A stretch of 64,000 bases of DNA, from the NCBI RefSeq assembly GCF_039544005.1, contig NZ_BAABKV010000001.1, forward strand, positions 7,564,001-7,628,000, written 5' to 3'. This document shows, in pieces, positions 1 through 9,767 of the stretch. Each line of letters begins with the position of its first letter. Position 1 is the first letter of the stretch. Both the position numbers and the translations under genes were made by a program. This DNA is from Kitasatospora paranensis (GTDB lineage Bacteria; Actinomycetota; Actinomycetes; Streptomycetales; Streptomycetaceae). The notes under the pieces are model-generated. The model saw nothing but the letters and a program-made list of their open reading frames with translations. It made no database searches and was not told where the DNA came from.

Positions 1-90
1 CCTGCGCCGCCAGTTGCTGACGGCGGCCCGGCCGACCCCGGCGAACCGCGCGATCTGGGCGGCGGTGACGTCTGTCCTGTTCTCCGGCAC
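1..90 (-). CDS. N-terminus of a predicted DNA methylase-like protein (partial)
   Basis: The gene reads leftward from a GTG at 88-90 and leaves the window, so only 30 residues are visible. They begin MPENRTDVTAAQIARFAGVG and continue with AAVSNWRRR, a compact helix-turn-helix head. In Streptomyces proteins known to me, such a head opens N-6 adenine DNA methylase-like proteins. The catalytic part lies outside the window, so that identity is inferred from the head alone. The gene is divergent from the lipoprotein gene at 243. Another DNA-binding regulator with the same head is possible. Confidence 0.5.
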   Translation of the reverse strand, partial: MPENRTDVTAAQIARFAGVGRAAVSNWRRR

Positions 91-242
91 TGACTGGGCC
101 CCTCCGTGGCGACGCGACGCTCGACGGGCCTGATCCTACAACCTGCCTCACCGGGCGATCGAGTGTTGACGCGGTTCACAGGACATGTTCTGATTGGCGC
201 GCCGCTCACCCAACTCTCTCGCTCGAAAGGTGCACAGCCCTC

Positions 243-994
243 ATGTCACAGCAGTTCCGCCGGGCCGCCTCCGTCGCCTGCGGCGCCGGTCTGCTCCTCG
301 GCCTCACCGCCTGCTCCTCCGGGGCCGCACAGCCGTCGGCCGCACCGGCCGCCCCTCCGGTTCTGTTGCCGCCTCCTCGGCCGCGGCCGCCCCCGCTCCC
401 GCGGCCGACACCGACGGTCTGCCGAACGGGACGAAGCTGAACGCGATGCTCCTGCCGGCTGCCGCGATCCCGCACCAGCTCAAGCTGGATCCCAGTGGCA
501 CGCGCAGCACCGCCGACGGCTTCAACCCGCCGTCCTCGCCGTCGGCCGTCCCGGCCGCGAAGGCCTGCGACATGCTGAACGGCTCGGCCTGGGTCAACGT
601 GGCGGGGATCGGCAGCGCGTCCTTCGCCCAGAACGACTACACGGACGAGGCGCAGGACATGTTCGCCCAGGAGCTCGACGCCTACCGGGGGAGCGACGCG
701 AAGGCGGTGATGGCCGCCCTCAAGCAGGCCCTCACCTCCTGCCACAGCTTCACCACCGTCCAGAACGGCCAGAAGTTCCCGGTGACCGTCGTGCTGAAGA
801 GCCTGCCCGGCGTCGGGGACGAGGCGCTGCAGGCGGTGCTCACCTCGCCGGACTGGGCCGGGGGCAGCACGATGGTGGCCGCCCGGGTCGGCAGCGTCGT
901 GGTGACCACCTTCGACAACGACCAGAAGTCCACCGGGACGGCCGGGGTGGCCCTGACCAAGGCCCTGGTCAAGAACGTGACCGCCGCGCACTGA
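243..994 (+). CDS. Secreted lipoprotein (frameshifted in this sequence)
   Basis: The start ATG at 243 opens a lipoprotein signal peptide: MSQQFRRAAS, a hydrophobic stretch VACGAGLLLGL and a lipobox LTAC with the Cys near residue 24, followed by an Ala/Pro/Ser linker. The mature domain continues in another frame from about 358 (DTDGLPNGTKLNAMLLPAAA onward) to the TGA at 992-994. One extra C in the CCCC run at 352-355 joins the two into about 250 residues. The mature part resembles Streptomyces extracellular sensor-like lipoproteins of unknown function, with no catalytic motif recognised. The gene is convergent with the Fur-type gene and they share the hairpin at 1051-1100. Confidence 0.75.
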
Positions 995-1050
995 CGCGGC
1001 GGGATCGGGCCGGCAGGTCCGACCGGTCATCCGTACGACCCGCCGACGCG

Positions 1051-1100
1051 AACGGCGGCAGGCCCGGCGCCTTGAGGGGAGCGCCGGGCCTGCCGCCGTT
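1051..1100. terminator. Bidirectional intrinsic terminator
   Basis: The 20-nt arm at 1051-1070 pairs perfectly with 1081-1100 around a 10-nt loop. It lies between the convergent lipoprotein and Fur-type genes, where a shared terminator is expected. There is no U-tract beyond a short CTTCG, as is usual in actinomycetes. Confidence 0.85.
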
Positions 1101-1126
1101 CTTCGTGCGCGCGCGAGCGCGACCGG

Positions 1127-1537
1127 TCAGACGCAGGAGGGGCAGAGCCCCCGGTAGGTGACCACGACGTCGGACACCGTGAAACCGAACCGTTCCTCGG
1201 CCGGCAGGTCGGCCAGCGGACTGCGGACGGGGTGCACGTCGCGGATCGTCCCGCAGGTGGAGCACACCAGGTGCTGGTGCGGGTGGTGCGCGTTGGGGTC
1301 GTACCGCTTGGCGCGGCCGTCGGTGCAGACCTCTATGACCTCGCCGAGGGAGACCAGCTCGCCCAGGGTGTTGTAGACCGTCGCCCGGGAGATCTCCGGC
1401 AGCCGCCGGGTCGCGCGGGCGTGCACCTCGTCCGCGGTGAGGTGCACGTGGTCGCCGTCGAGGACCTCCGCAACGACACGCCGCTGGGAGGTCATCCGCC
1501 AGCCACGCACGCGCAGTCGCTGCAGCAGGTCACTCAT
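1127..1537 (-). CDS. furA: Fur/PerR-type peroxide-sensing repressor
   Basis: 136 residues, normal for the Fur superfamily. Residues 1-80 form the winged helix (recognition region SRATVYNTLGEL). Residues 81-136 form the dimerisation and metal domain, with a His-rich HHPHQHLVC stretch and two CxxC pairs (Cys92/95 and Cys132/135) that bind structural zinc. FurA/FurS/CatR proteins repress a linked catalase-peroxidase gene and are inactivated by peroxide. Here the gene is divergent from katG, with 381 bp between the start codons, which supports that role. The RBS AGGTGAAC lies just before the ATG, and two GGGTTCA repeats (1540-1546 and 1554-1560) sit in its leader, possibly for autoregulation. Confidence 0.9.
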   Translation of the reverse strand: MSDLLQRLRVRGWRMTSQRRVVAEVLDGDHVHLTADEVHARATRRLPEISRATVYNTLGELVSLGEVIEVCTDGRAKRYDPNAHHPHQHLVCSTCGTIRDVHPVRSPLADLPAEERFGFTVSDVVVTYRGLCPSCV

Positions 1538-1918
1538 ATGGGTTCACCTATTCGGGTTCATGGGGGATGCGGGGAGTTTATCAGCGGGTTTCTCGGGTCC
1601 GATCAGGTACGGCTCTGATGCGCTTCTTGACTTGGACTCTGTCCATTGTAGGATCGGTTCCGGTGATAGCCAAGGGACGGGAAGAGTCCAGGAGTACGGG
1701 AGACGGCGACGTGACGGCCACCGCCGAAGAGCTGAGCGGTGCCGGCCCGCGGGTGGCGGGCCCCCGCGTCGTGCTGCCCGGAACCCTCCGGGGCGGCGGT
1801 CGGCCCGGCTCAGCGGCGGTCACTCCGGACGTCGTGCCGTGTCGCGGGCCCGTGCCCCGACCGCTCCACCGCCCGAAGCTCCTTAGCATCGTGATCTGCC
1901 AGGTCCGGAAGGATTCCC
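1538..1918. other. Divergent furA-katG control region
   Basis: 381 bp without a convincing gene. It holds two GGGTTCA direct repeats 14 bp apart next to furA, the katG-directed promoter at 1627-1654 with a dyad in its spacer, and a transcribed leader of roughly 250 nt. A reading frame from GTG 1711 to 1926 crosses the katG start out of frame. I see no support for it as a protein. Confidence 0.5.
1627..1654 (+). promoter_or_regulatory. Probable katG promoter with Fur-type operator
   Basis: -35 TTGACT (1627-1632) and -10 TAGGAT (1649-1654) are separated by 16 bp. The dyad TGGAC-TCT-GTCCA (1633-1645) lies between them, so a bound dimer would block polymerase. The position and the neighbouring Fur-type gene suggest this is the peroxide-responsive operator; that assignment is inference. 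Confidence 0.6.
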
Positions 1919-4149
<2,231 letters not shown>

Positions 4150-4157
4150 CCGTGAGT

Positions 4158-4195
4158 CACGTCCGGGCCGGCCCACGCGGGCCGGCCCGGACGTG
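4158..4195 (+). terminator. katG terminator hairpin
   Basis: A perfect 17-bp stem (4158-4174 with 4179-4195) closes a 4-nt ACGC loop, 9 nt after the katG stop. Confidence 0.85.
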
Positions 4196-4339
4196 CTCCG
4201 GGCCGCGGGCGGGGCCGGCCGTCCGGGCCGCCCCGGCCGGAATTCCCTGGCGGGCCGGGACGGGTGGCGCTAGGCTCCCGCCGATGAAGACCCGACCCGC
4301 ACACGGATCGGGGGTCCCGTCCGCGCAAGGTGAGTGCTG

Positions 4340-5053
4340 ATGCAGACTCCCACCGCGAACGGTGACACCCGCCTTTCCCGCTGGCAGCGCGTGCGCGAAT
4401 TCGCCGTGCCGCCCTCCATGATCGAGACCGCGACCGCCCGCCGGAGCACCGGCGACTGGGCGGGGGCCTGTGCCGCCGCGGCCGTCGACGTCGACCTCGA
4501 CCTGCGCTCCCTGGCCCGCACCCACGGCCGGGACGTCGCCGCACACGTCCGCGGCGACCTCCGCCACCTCGCGCCCGACCTGCTCCGCTGGCACCTGCCC
4601 CGGATCGCCCCCGACGGGCTGCTGCGCCCCGGGCTCACCCTCACCCTCGCCCGGTACGGCGCCGACGGACGCGACGGCGCACACCCGCTGCACCTGGTGG
4701 CCCGGACGGCACCGGCCTGGGCGGACGCCGGTCAGCGGATCAGCCTCGCGCTCTGGGAGGCGGCACCCGGCGGGGCCCGCAGCCACCGCCACCCCCGCCC
4801 CGGTCCCGACCGGCGGTTCCGGCTCGACCTGCACCGCCACCTGTGGGACGCCCGCCGGGCCGGCGAGCTGCGACCGAGGTCCGGCGCCGATCGGGCACCC
4901 GCCGACGGCAGCCCGCCGGGCACGCCCGACCTGCCGCCGACGGTGCCACATCGGCACCGTTGCGCCGCGGACCGCTGGGTGGCGGAGGCGGCGATCCTGC
5001 AGAAAGTTCCGGATTCCGTGCGACCACGGCCGATGTGGCGGCGTTCTGTATGA
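4340..5053 (+). CDS. Conserved actinobacterial protein, probably 3'-truncated
   Basis: 237 residues from ATG 4340, which has AAGG nine bases upstream; the in-frame GTG at 4334 is too close to it. The N-terminus (MQTPTANGDTRLSRWQRVRE, then FAVPPSMIETATARR) and the HRHPRPGPDRRFRLDLHRHL region look like the head of a much longer Streptomyces protein of unknown function. Here it stops after AAILQKVPDSVRPRPMWRRSV-type residues that look unrelated. It lies 40 bp upstream of the sigma gene at 5094, as if a deletion had joined the two. No signal peptide, membrane segment or catalytic motif is visible. The truncation is inference from memory of relatives. Confidence 0.55.
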   Translation: MQTPTANGDTRLSRWQRVREFAVPPSMIETATARRSTGDWAGACAAAAVDVDLDLRSLARTHGRDVAAHVRGDLRHLAPDLLRWHLPRIAPDGLLRPGLTLTLARYGADGRDGAHPLHLVARTAPAWADAGQRISLALWEAAPGGARSHRHPRPGPDRRFRLDLHRHLWDARRAGELRPRSGADRAPADGSPPGTPDLPPTVPHRHRCAADRWVAEAAILQKVPDSVRPRPMWRRSV

Positions 5054-5093
5054 GGGCCGATCAACACGCAGGACGGCGATCCGGGGGACGCAG

Positions 5094-5612
5094 ATGGACG
5101 AGGTGCTCGACTTCGACGAGTTCGCAGCGACGCGCGCACGCAGGCTCTTCCATGTGGCGTACCTGATGTGCGGCGACTTCCACCAGGCCCAGGACCTCGT
5201 GCAGACCACCTTCGGCAAGCTGTACGCGGTCTGGGGCCGCCTGCAGCGCGGCGTGCCGGACACCGGGATGGACGCGTACGCGCGGAAGGTGCTGCTGCGG
5301 ACGTACCTCTCGCACCGGCGGCTGCGCCGGTCCGGGGAGTTCGCCGTCGGGGACATCCCCGACCTGCCGGCCGGCGACGGCCACGGGGTCGGTGTCAGCG
5401 AGCTGCGGCTGACCCTGCTGGCGGCGCTGCGCCTGCTGCCGCCGCGGAACCGGGCGGCCGTGGTGCTGCGCTACCTGGAGGACTACAGCGTCGAGGCCGT
5501 GGCCGAGGCGCTGGGGTGCAGCGTGAGCGCCGTCAAGAGTCTCAACACGCGTTCCCTGGCGAGGCTGCGCGAGCTGCTGGGCGAGGACCGAGCGCTGCTG
5601 TTCCGGAACTGA
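5094..5612 (+). CDS. SigE-family ECF RNA polymerase sigma factor
   Basis: 172 residues. Region 2 is in residues about 10-70 (ARRLFHVAYLMCGDFHQAQD, then LVQTTFGKLY), and region 4 in about 105-165 (LLPPRNRAAVVLRYLEDYSV followed by the HTH EALGCSVSAVKSLNTRSLARL). The Asp-rich start and small size match the actinobacterial SigE-like ECF family. It directs RNA polymerase to its own promoter set. ATG 5094 follows GGGGGACGCAG. The membrane-protein gene 31 bp downstream is the usual partner in these loci and probably restrains the sigma factor; that is inferred from gene order. Confidence 0.88.
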   Translation: MDEVLDFDEFAATRARRLFHVAYLMCGDFHQAQDLVQTTFGKLYAVWGRLQRGVPDTGMDAYARKVLLRTYLSHRRLRRSGEFAVGDIPDLPAGDGHGVGVSELRLTLLAALRLLPPRNRAAVVLRYLEDYSVEAVAEALGCSVSAVKSLNTRSLARLRELLGEDRALLFRN

Positions 5613-5643
5613 GCGGGCCGAGTGAGAGGACGAGGGGGTCGCG

Positions 5644-6557
5644 ATGGGGCTTGAGGACGATCTGACCGGAATGCTCGCGCAGAGCATGGGCGAACTGATC
5701 CCACCGGTGGCGGAGATGGTGGCGGAGGGGAAGGAGCGGGGCGGCGCCGCCGCCGGGTCCGGCGGATCGCCCGGATGGCGGGTGCGGCGGTCGTGGTGGG
5801 GGTGGTGGCCTTCGCGGGCGCCCAGGTGGGGGTCGGGTACGGCGGGCCGCCCGTCCTGCAGTCCGCCGGGCCCGGGCCGGCCGCGTCCGCGGAGCCGGCG
5901 ACGGGCGAACTCACCTGGCAGGCCATGCTGAGGATCCTCGCCGACACCCTGCCGCCGGGCGGGCACCTGGCCAATCTCGCTCCGACGCCGGTGAAGTACA
6001 ACAGCGGGCCCTCGGATCGGTACGTCGAGCTGGAGTACGACGACGGCGACGGCGCCTCGACCCTCATGCTCTCGTACGTCCACCGCGCCCCCTCGTCGGC
6101 CTCCTCCCCGAGCGGTTCGGCCGGCACCGGATCGGGCTGCAAGGGCTGGCCCGGTGACTCCGACCGCGGCCCGCGCCGGCCCGGCTACGCGCAGCCGACC
6201 TGCCGCGAGAGCCTGCTGCCCGACGGCAGCCGGGTGCTGACCTCCATCAGCGGCACCGACCCGGCGGGCCTGTACGACCTCTCCGTCGCGGTGACCCGGC
6301 CGGACGGCGACACCGTCAAGGTCGTCACGGCGAACGCCACCCTGAACCAGGCCTCGGGGAAGCCGGGCCCCGCGGTCACGGTGACCCGGGACCGGCCACC
6401 GCTCGGGCCGGACGGGTGGCTGACCGTCCTGAGCGACCCCCGGTGGCAGTGGCGCGTCCCGCAGTCGACGTTGGACGCCGGGCTCGCCCTCGCCCGGCAG
6501 GTGTCGCGCTTCCCCTGCCCGAAGGACCTGACGGCGTCCGACTGCGCCGTCGACTGA
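5644..6557 (+). CDS. Membrane-anchored partner of the SigE-type sigma factor (frameshifted)
   Basis: Repaired length is about 304 residues. The cytoplasmic head MGLEDDLTGMLAQSMGELIP leads to an Arg-rich stretch and one transmembrane helix (AGAAVVVGVVAFAGAQ), then a long extracellular domain without a motif I recognise, containing two Cys in short conserved-looking segments. The head and the helix lie in different frames. One extra G in GGGG at 5738-5741 gives ERGRRRRRVRRIARMAGAAV, a natural stop-transfer junction. It follows the sigma gene by 31 bp with RBS GAGGGGG, so the two are probably co-transcribed. A role as anti-sigma regulator is plausible, but no anti-sigma zinc motif is present. 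Confidence 0.7.
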
Positions 6558-6661
6558 CGGCGGCCGCAGCGGACCCGCCGACGGCTCGCCGGACGGGCGC
6601 CGCACCGGCCTGCCGGGCAGAATCGGATCCGCCCGCCCGCCCGCCGTCGGAAGGACGCCCC

Positions 6662-7170
6662 GTGACCAGTGCCGATCTGTTGGCCGATGCCTTCGACCGG
6701 ATCAGGGAGACCGTGCACGGGGCCGTCCGGGGCTCGGCCCCGACGACCTGGCCGCCCGCCTCGACGGCGGTGCCAACACCGTCGCCTGGCTGGTGTGGCA
6801 CCTCACCCGGATCCAGGACGACCACGTCGCGGACGTCGCGGGCGCCGAGCAGCTCTGGACGGCCGACGGCTGGGCCGACCGCTTCGCCCTGCCCCTGCCG
6901 CCCGGCGACACCGGCTACGGCCACGGCCCCGACGAGGTGGCCGCCGTCCGGGTCGGCTCGGCCGACCTGCTCACCGGCTACCACGATGCCGTCCACGCGC
7001 GGACGGCCGCCTACGTCCGGACCCTGCGCGACACCGACCTCGGCCGCGTCGTCGACGAGCGCTGGGACCCGCCGGTGACCCTCGGCGTCCGCCTGGTCAG
7101 CGTCGTCTCCGACGACCTCCAGCACGCCGGCCAGGCCGCCTTCGTCCGCGGCGCACTGCTGCGCCGCTAG
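6662..7170 (+). CDS. DinB/mycothiol-transferase-like protein (frameshifted)
   Basis: Repaired length about 169 residues, starting at GTG 6662. The metal-site pattern of the DinB/YfiT fold is visible: a His in VAWLVWHLTRIQDDH near residue 50 and another in DDLQHAGQAAFVRG near the end, with DERWDPPVTLGVRLVSV between. The family transfers low-molecular-weight thiols such as mycothiol to electrophiles, or has unknown function. The head (VTSADLLADAFDRIRETVHG) and the rest are in different frames, and one extra G in GGGG at 6729-6732 joins them as RGLGPDDLAARLDGG. It appears to be a single-gene transcript, though it follows the sigma locus closely. Confidence 0.75.
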
Positions 7171-7246
7171 CGCCGCGTTCCGCTGGACCCTGCGGCCTGC
7201 TCAGCCGCGCAGGAGGGGACCAGGTGCGGGCGGACCGGCAGCGGTG

Positions 7247-7711
7247 TCAGCCGCGGTTCTCGAAGCCGTTGGGCGGGCCGTGGTCGGGCAGCGGAATCAT
7301 GGGCGGCCACCACGGCGGGTGCCCGTGCGGGCAGCGGGCGGCCAGGTAGTAGCCGTCCGGCGGGACAAGGTGCAGCGCCAGGTCGAAGGACGCACCGCCG
7401 AGCAGCAGGCCCAGCCCGGCCAGTACCGCCAGACCCAGCCGGGGCGCGCGCTGGGTGGACAGGGTGACGGCGAGGAAGCCGGCCGGGAAGGCGAACAGGT
7501 ACATCAGCAAGAAGGCGATCGCCTCGAAGAAGTGGCCCATCGGCCCGCCGCCGGCGAGTTCCGCGGCGTACCCCGCGGAAACCCCCATGCAGTAGCCCCA
7601 GGAATCGCCGATCACCGTGCCCGTCAGCTGGGCCACGCCGATGCCGAGCACCGGACCGGCCAGCGCCGCCAGGCAGCCCGTGCCCAGCAGCAGTCCCGTC
7701 CGTTCCGCCAT
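7247..7711 (-). CDS. Integral membrane protein of unknown function
   Basis: 154 residues from ATG 7711, with the RBS GAGAGGGG just upstream; a GTG two codons earlier (7717) overlaps that RBS less well. Hydropathy suggests three or four membrane helices: LLLGTGCLAALAGPVLGIGV near the start, then AFLLMYLFAFPAGFLAVT and LGLAVLAGLGLLLGG. The tail is Pro/Trp-rich (HPPWWPPMIPLP). There is no domain I recognise. The gene is convergent with the DinB-like gene, with 76 bp between stops, and lies in tandem behind the hydrolase gene at 7891. Confidence 0.7.
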   Translation of the reverse strand: MAERTGLLLGTGCLAALAGPVLGIGVAQLTGTVIGDSWGYCMGVSAGYAAELAGGGPMGHFFEAIAFLLMYLFAFPAGFLAVTLSTQRAPRLGLAVLAGLGLLLGGASFDLALHLVPPDGYYLAARCPHGHPPWWPPMIPLPDHGPPNGFENRG

Positions 7712-7890
7712 GATCACCCCTCTCCGTCACGGGTCCTGACGCCGCCGGCCGTTCGACGGTTGCAGTGCGGGCGCAGCGGGTGCTGTCGAACGCGGTCCGC
7801 ACGCGACAACGGCACCGCAGGGGCGGGCGGTTCGCCGAGGACGGCCAGGGTGATGTGCCAGTTCTCGATCCGGTTCCACCGACCGGCCGT

Positions 7891-8619
7891 TCAGAGCGGC
7901 AGGTCGAGCCCGCCCCGGTCGCCCGCGGGCAGTGCCAGGGCGGCGGTGACCTCGGCGGGGAGGTCGTGCAGGCCGAGCAGCCCGGTGGTGAGCACGGCGG
8001 CCGTGCGGTGCCAGAGGCCCGCCCGGTGCAGCAGGGTGTGGCCGCTGCGGGCGACCCGGTACCCGGCCGTGTGGGCGCCGGCGGCGCGGGCGCGCACGGC
8101 GAAGTCCACGGTGCCGGCCGGATCGGTGACCTTGTCCCGTTCGCCGTGCACCATCAGCAGCCGACGGCCCTCCAGGTGCTCGGCGGGTTCGCCGTCCGGG
8201 CACCACGGCGCGAGGGCGACGACGCCCGCCACACAGGGGTGGCAGGCGGCGCGCAGGGCGGCCCGGCCGCCCATCGAGTGCCCGATCAGCACGGTCGGCA
8301 CCGGGCCGAGCTCCTCGGCGAGGTCCTGCAGGGCGGCAGTGGTGTCCCGGGCGGCGTCGGCCCGGTCGCCGTTCCACCCGCGGCAGCGGTAGCGCACGAC
8401 ACCGACGGCGACCTCGGCGCCCGCCGTCGCCCGTTCCACGGCACGGACGAACGGCCACATCCGCAGGCCGGGCGGATTGATCCGGCCGGGCCGGTGCAGG
8501 CCGTGCTCCTGGCCGCCGTGCAGTACCAGCACGGCCGCGCTCGGCGCGTCGGGCCGGCTGCACCAGGCGAGCGCCCGGTGGTGGCCGGCTGTCCGCGGGG
8601 CCACCGCCTGTCCGTCCAT
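7891..8619 (-). CDS. Alpha/beta hydrolase (dienelactone hydrolase-like)
   Basis: 242 residues from ATG 8619, preceded by the RBS GGACAGGAG. The fold is shown by an oxyanion strand (AVLVLHGGQE, residues about 30), the nucleophile elbow GHSMGGRAAL (Ser near 108), the acid in MVHGERDKVTD and the catalytic His in VARSGHTLLHRAG. It is a serine hydrolase of unknown substrate and has no signal peptide, so it is cytoplasmic. Divergent from mtnP; a reverse-oriented copy of the 20-bp intergenic motif (8660-8679) lies between the two starts. Confidence 0.82.
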   Translation of the reverse strand: MDGQAVAPRTAGHHRALAWCSRPDAPSAAVLVLHGGQEHGLHRPGRINPPGLRMWPFVRAVERATAGAEVAVGVVRYRCRGWNGDRADAARDTTAALQDLAEELGPVPTVLIGHSMGGRAALRAACHPCVAGVVALAPWCPDGEPAEHLEGRRLLMVHGERDKVTDPAGTVDFAVRARAAGAHTAGYRVARSGHTLLHRAGLWHRTAAVLTTGLLGLHDLPAEVTAALALPAGDRGGLDLPL

Positions 8620-8659
8620 CCCGTCACTCCTGTCCGTCGAGGCTGTCACTGTACGCGGC

Positions 8660-8679
8660 GCCGTACGCGAACCGTAAGG
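8660..8679 (-). promoter_or_regulatory. Copy of dispersed TACGG/TACGG motif
   Basis: On the minus strand this reads CTTACGGTTCGCGTACGGCG. It matches the consensus at both TACGG half-sites, with a divergent 5-bp spacer. It lies between the divergent hydrolase and mtnP genes. Confidence 0.45.
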
Positions 8680-8785
8680 CGCGCGGACGGGCCCCGGGGG
8701 CCCGCGCCTCGTAGGGTGTGACGGCGGCGGCGTGCACCCCACGGGCCGTCGCCCAGACGACAGATCAGCATCCCAAGGAGTGGCC

Positions 8786-9664
8786 ATGGCTGACGCCCCC
8801 TCGCCCGTCCGTCCGGCGCCGCACGGTGCGGCCGGCGGACCTGTGGCGGAGATCGGCGTGATCGGCGGATCCGGTCTGTACGCGCTGCTCGACGACGTGA
8901 CCGAGGTCGCCGTCCAGACCCCGTACGGGGCGCCCAGCGACTCGGTCTTCGTCGGCGAGGTGGCCGGGCGCAGCGTCGCCTTCCTGCCGAGGCACGGCCG
9001 CGGCCACACCCTGCCCCCGCACCGGATCAACTACCGGGCCAACCTGTGGGCGCTGCACTCACTCGGGGTGCGGCAGGTCCTCGGCCCCTGCGCGGTGGGC
9101 GGTCTGCGCGCCGAGTACGGCCCTGGCACCCTGCTGGTACCGGACCAGTTCGTCGACCGCACCGCCGCCCGGGTGCAGACCTTCTACGACGGCCTCCCGC
9201 TGCCGGACGGCTCGGTGCCCGAGGTGGTGCACGTGTCGATGGCGGACCCGTACTGCCCGCCGGGGCGGCAGGTGGCGCTGGCCGCCGCCCGGGAGAGTGC
9301 CTGGGAGCCGGTCGACGGCGGCACCCTGGTGGTGATCGAGGGGCCGCGTTTCTCCACCCGCGCCGAGTCCCGCTGGTTCACCGCGAACGGCTGGTCGGTG
9401 GTCGGGATGACCGGTCACCCCGAGGCGGTGCTCGCCCGCGAACTCGGCCTCTGTTACACCTCGCTGGCCCTGGTGACGGATCTCGACGCGGGGGTGGAGA
9501 CCGGTGAGGGCGTCACCCACGCGGAGGTGCTGGAGGTCTTCGGCCGCAACGTGGACCGGCTGCGCACCGTGCTGTTCAAGGCCCTGGAGGGCCTGCCGGC
9601 CGCCCGGGACTGCGTCTGCTCGCACGCCCTGGACGGCCTGGAGACCGGACTGCGGGGCGTCTGA
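8786..9664 (+). CDS. mtnP: S-methyl-5'-thioadenosine phosphorylase
   Basis: 292 residues from ATG 8786 behind AAGGAG. It phosphorolyses methylthioadenosine to adenine and methylthioribose-1-phosphate in methionine salvage. The nucleoside phosphorylase family-2 signs are clear: the phosphate loop IGVIGGSGLYALL near residue 24, FLPRHGRGHTLPPHRINYRA, VIEGPRFSTRAES and WSVVGMTGHPEAVLARELGL (the MTAP signature) and the ALVTDLDAG segment. The first 20 residues are a poorly conserved extension. It ends at a perfect terminator shared with the convergent lectin gene. Confidence 0.93.
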   Translation: MADAPSPVRPAPHGAAGGPVAEIGVIGGSGLYALLDDVTEVAVQTPYGAPSDSVFVGEVAGRSVAFLPRHGRGHTLPPHRINYRANLWALHSLGVRQVLGPCAVGGLRAEYGPGTLLVPDQFVDRTAARVQTFYDGLPLPDGSVPEVVHVSMADPYCPPGRQVALAAARESAWEPVDGGTLVVIEGPRFSTRAESRWFTANGWSVVGMTGHPEAVLARELGLCYTSLALVTDLDAGVETGEGVTHAEVLEVFGRNVDRLRTVLFKALEGLPAARDCVCSHALDGLETGLRGV

Positions 9665-9686
9665 CGGGTGGCGGCCCCCACCGGAC

Positions 9687-9731
9687 GGGCGGCCGGGCCC
9701 CGCGGGGAGTGCCCGCGGGGCCCGGCCGCCC
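9687..9731. terminator. Bidirectional terminator, perfect 20-bp stem
   Basis: Arms 9687-9706 and 9712-9731 are perfect complements around the loop GAGTG. It lies between the convergent mtnP and ricin-lectin genes. Confidence 0.9.
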
Positions 9732-9767
9732 GGGTCGCTCAGCTCCGGCCCTGCGGCCGGTGCGCCG

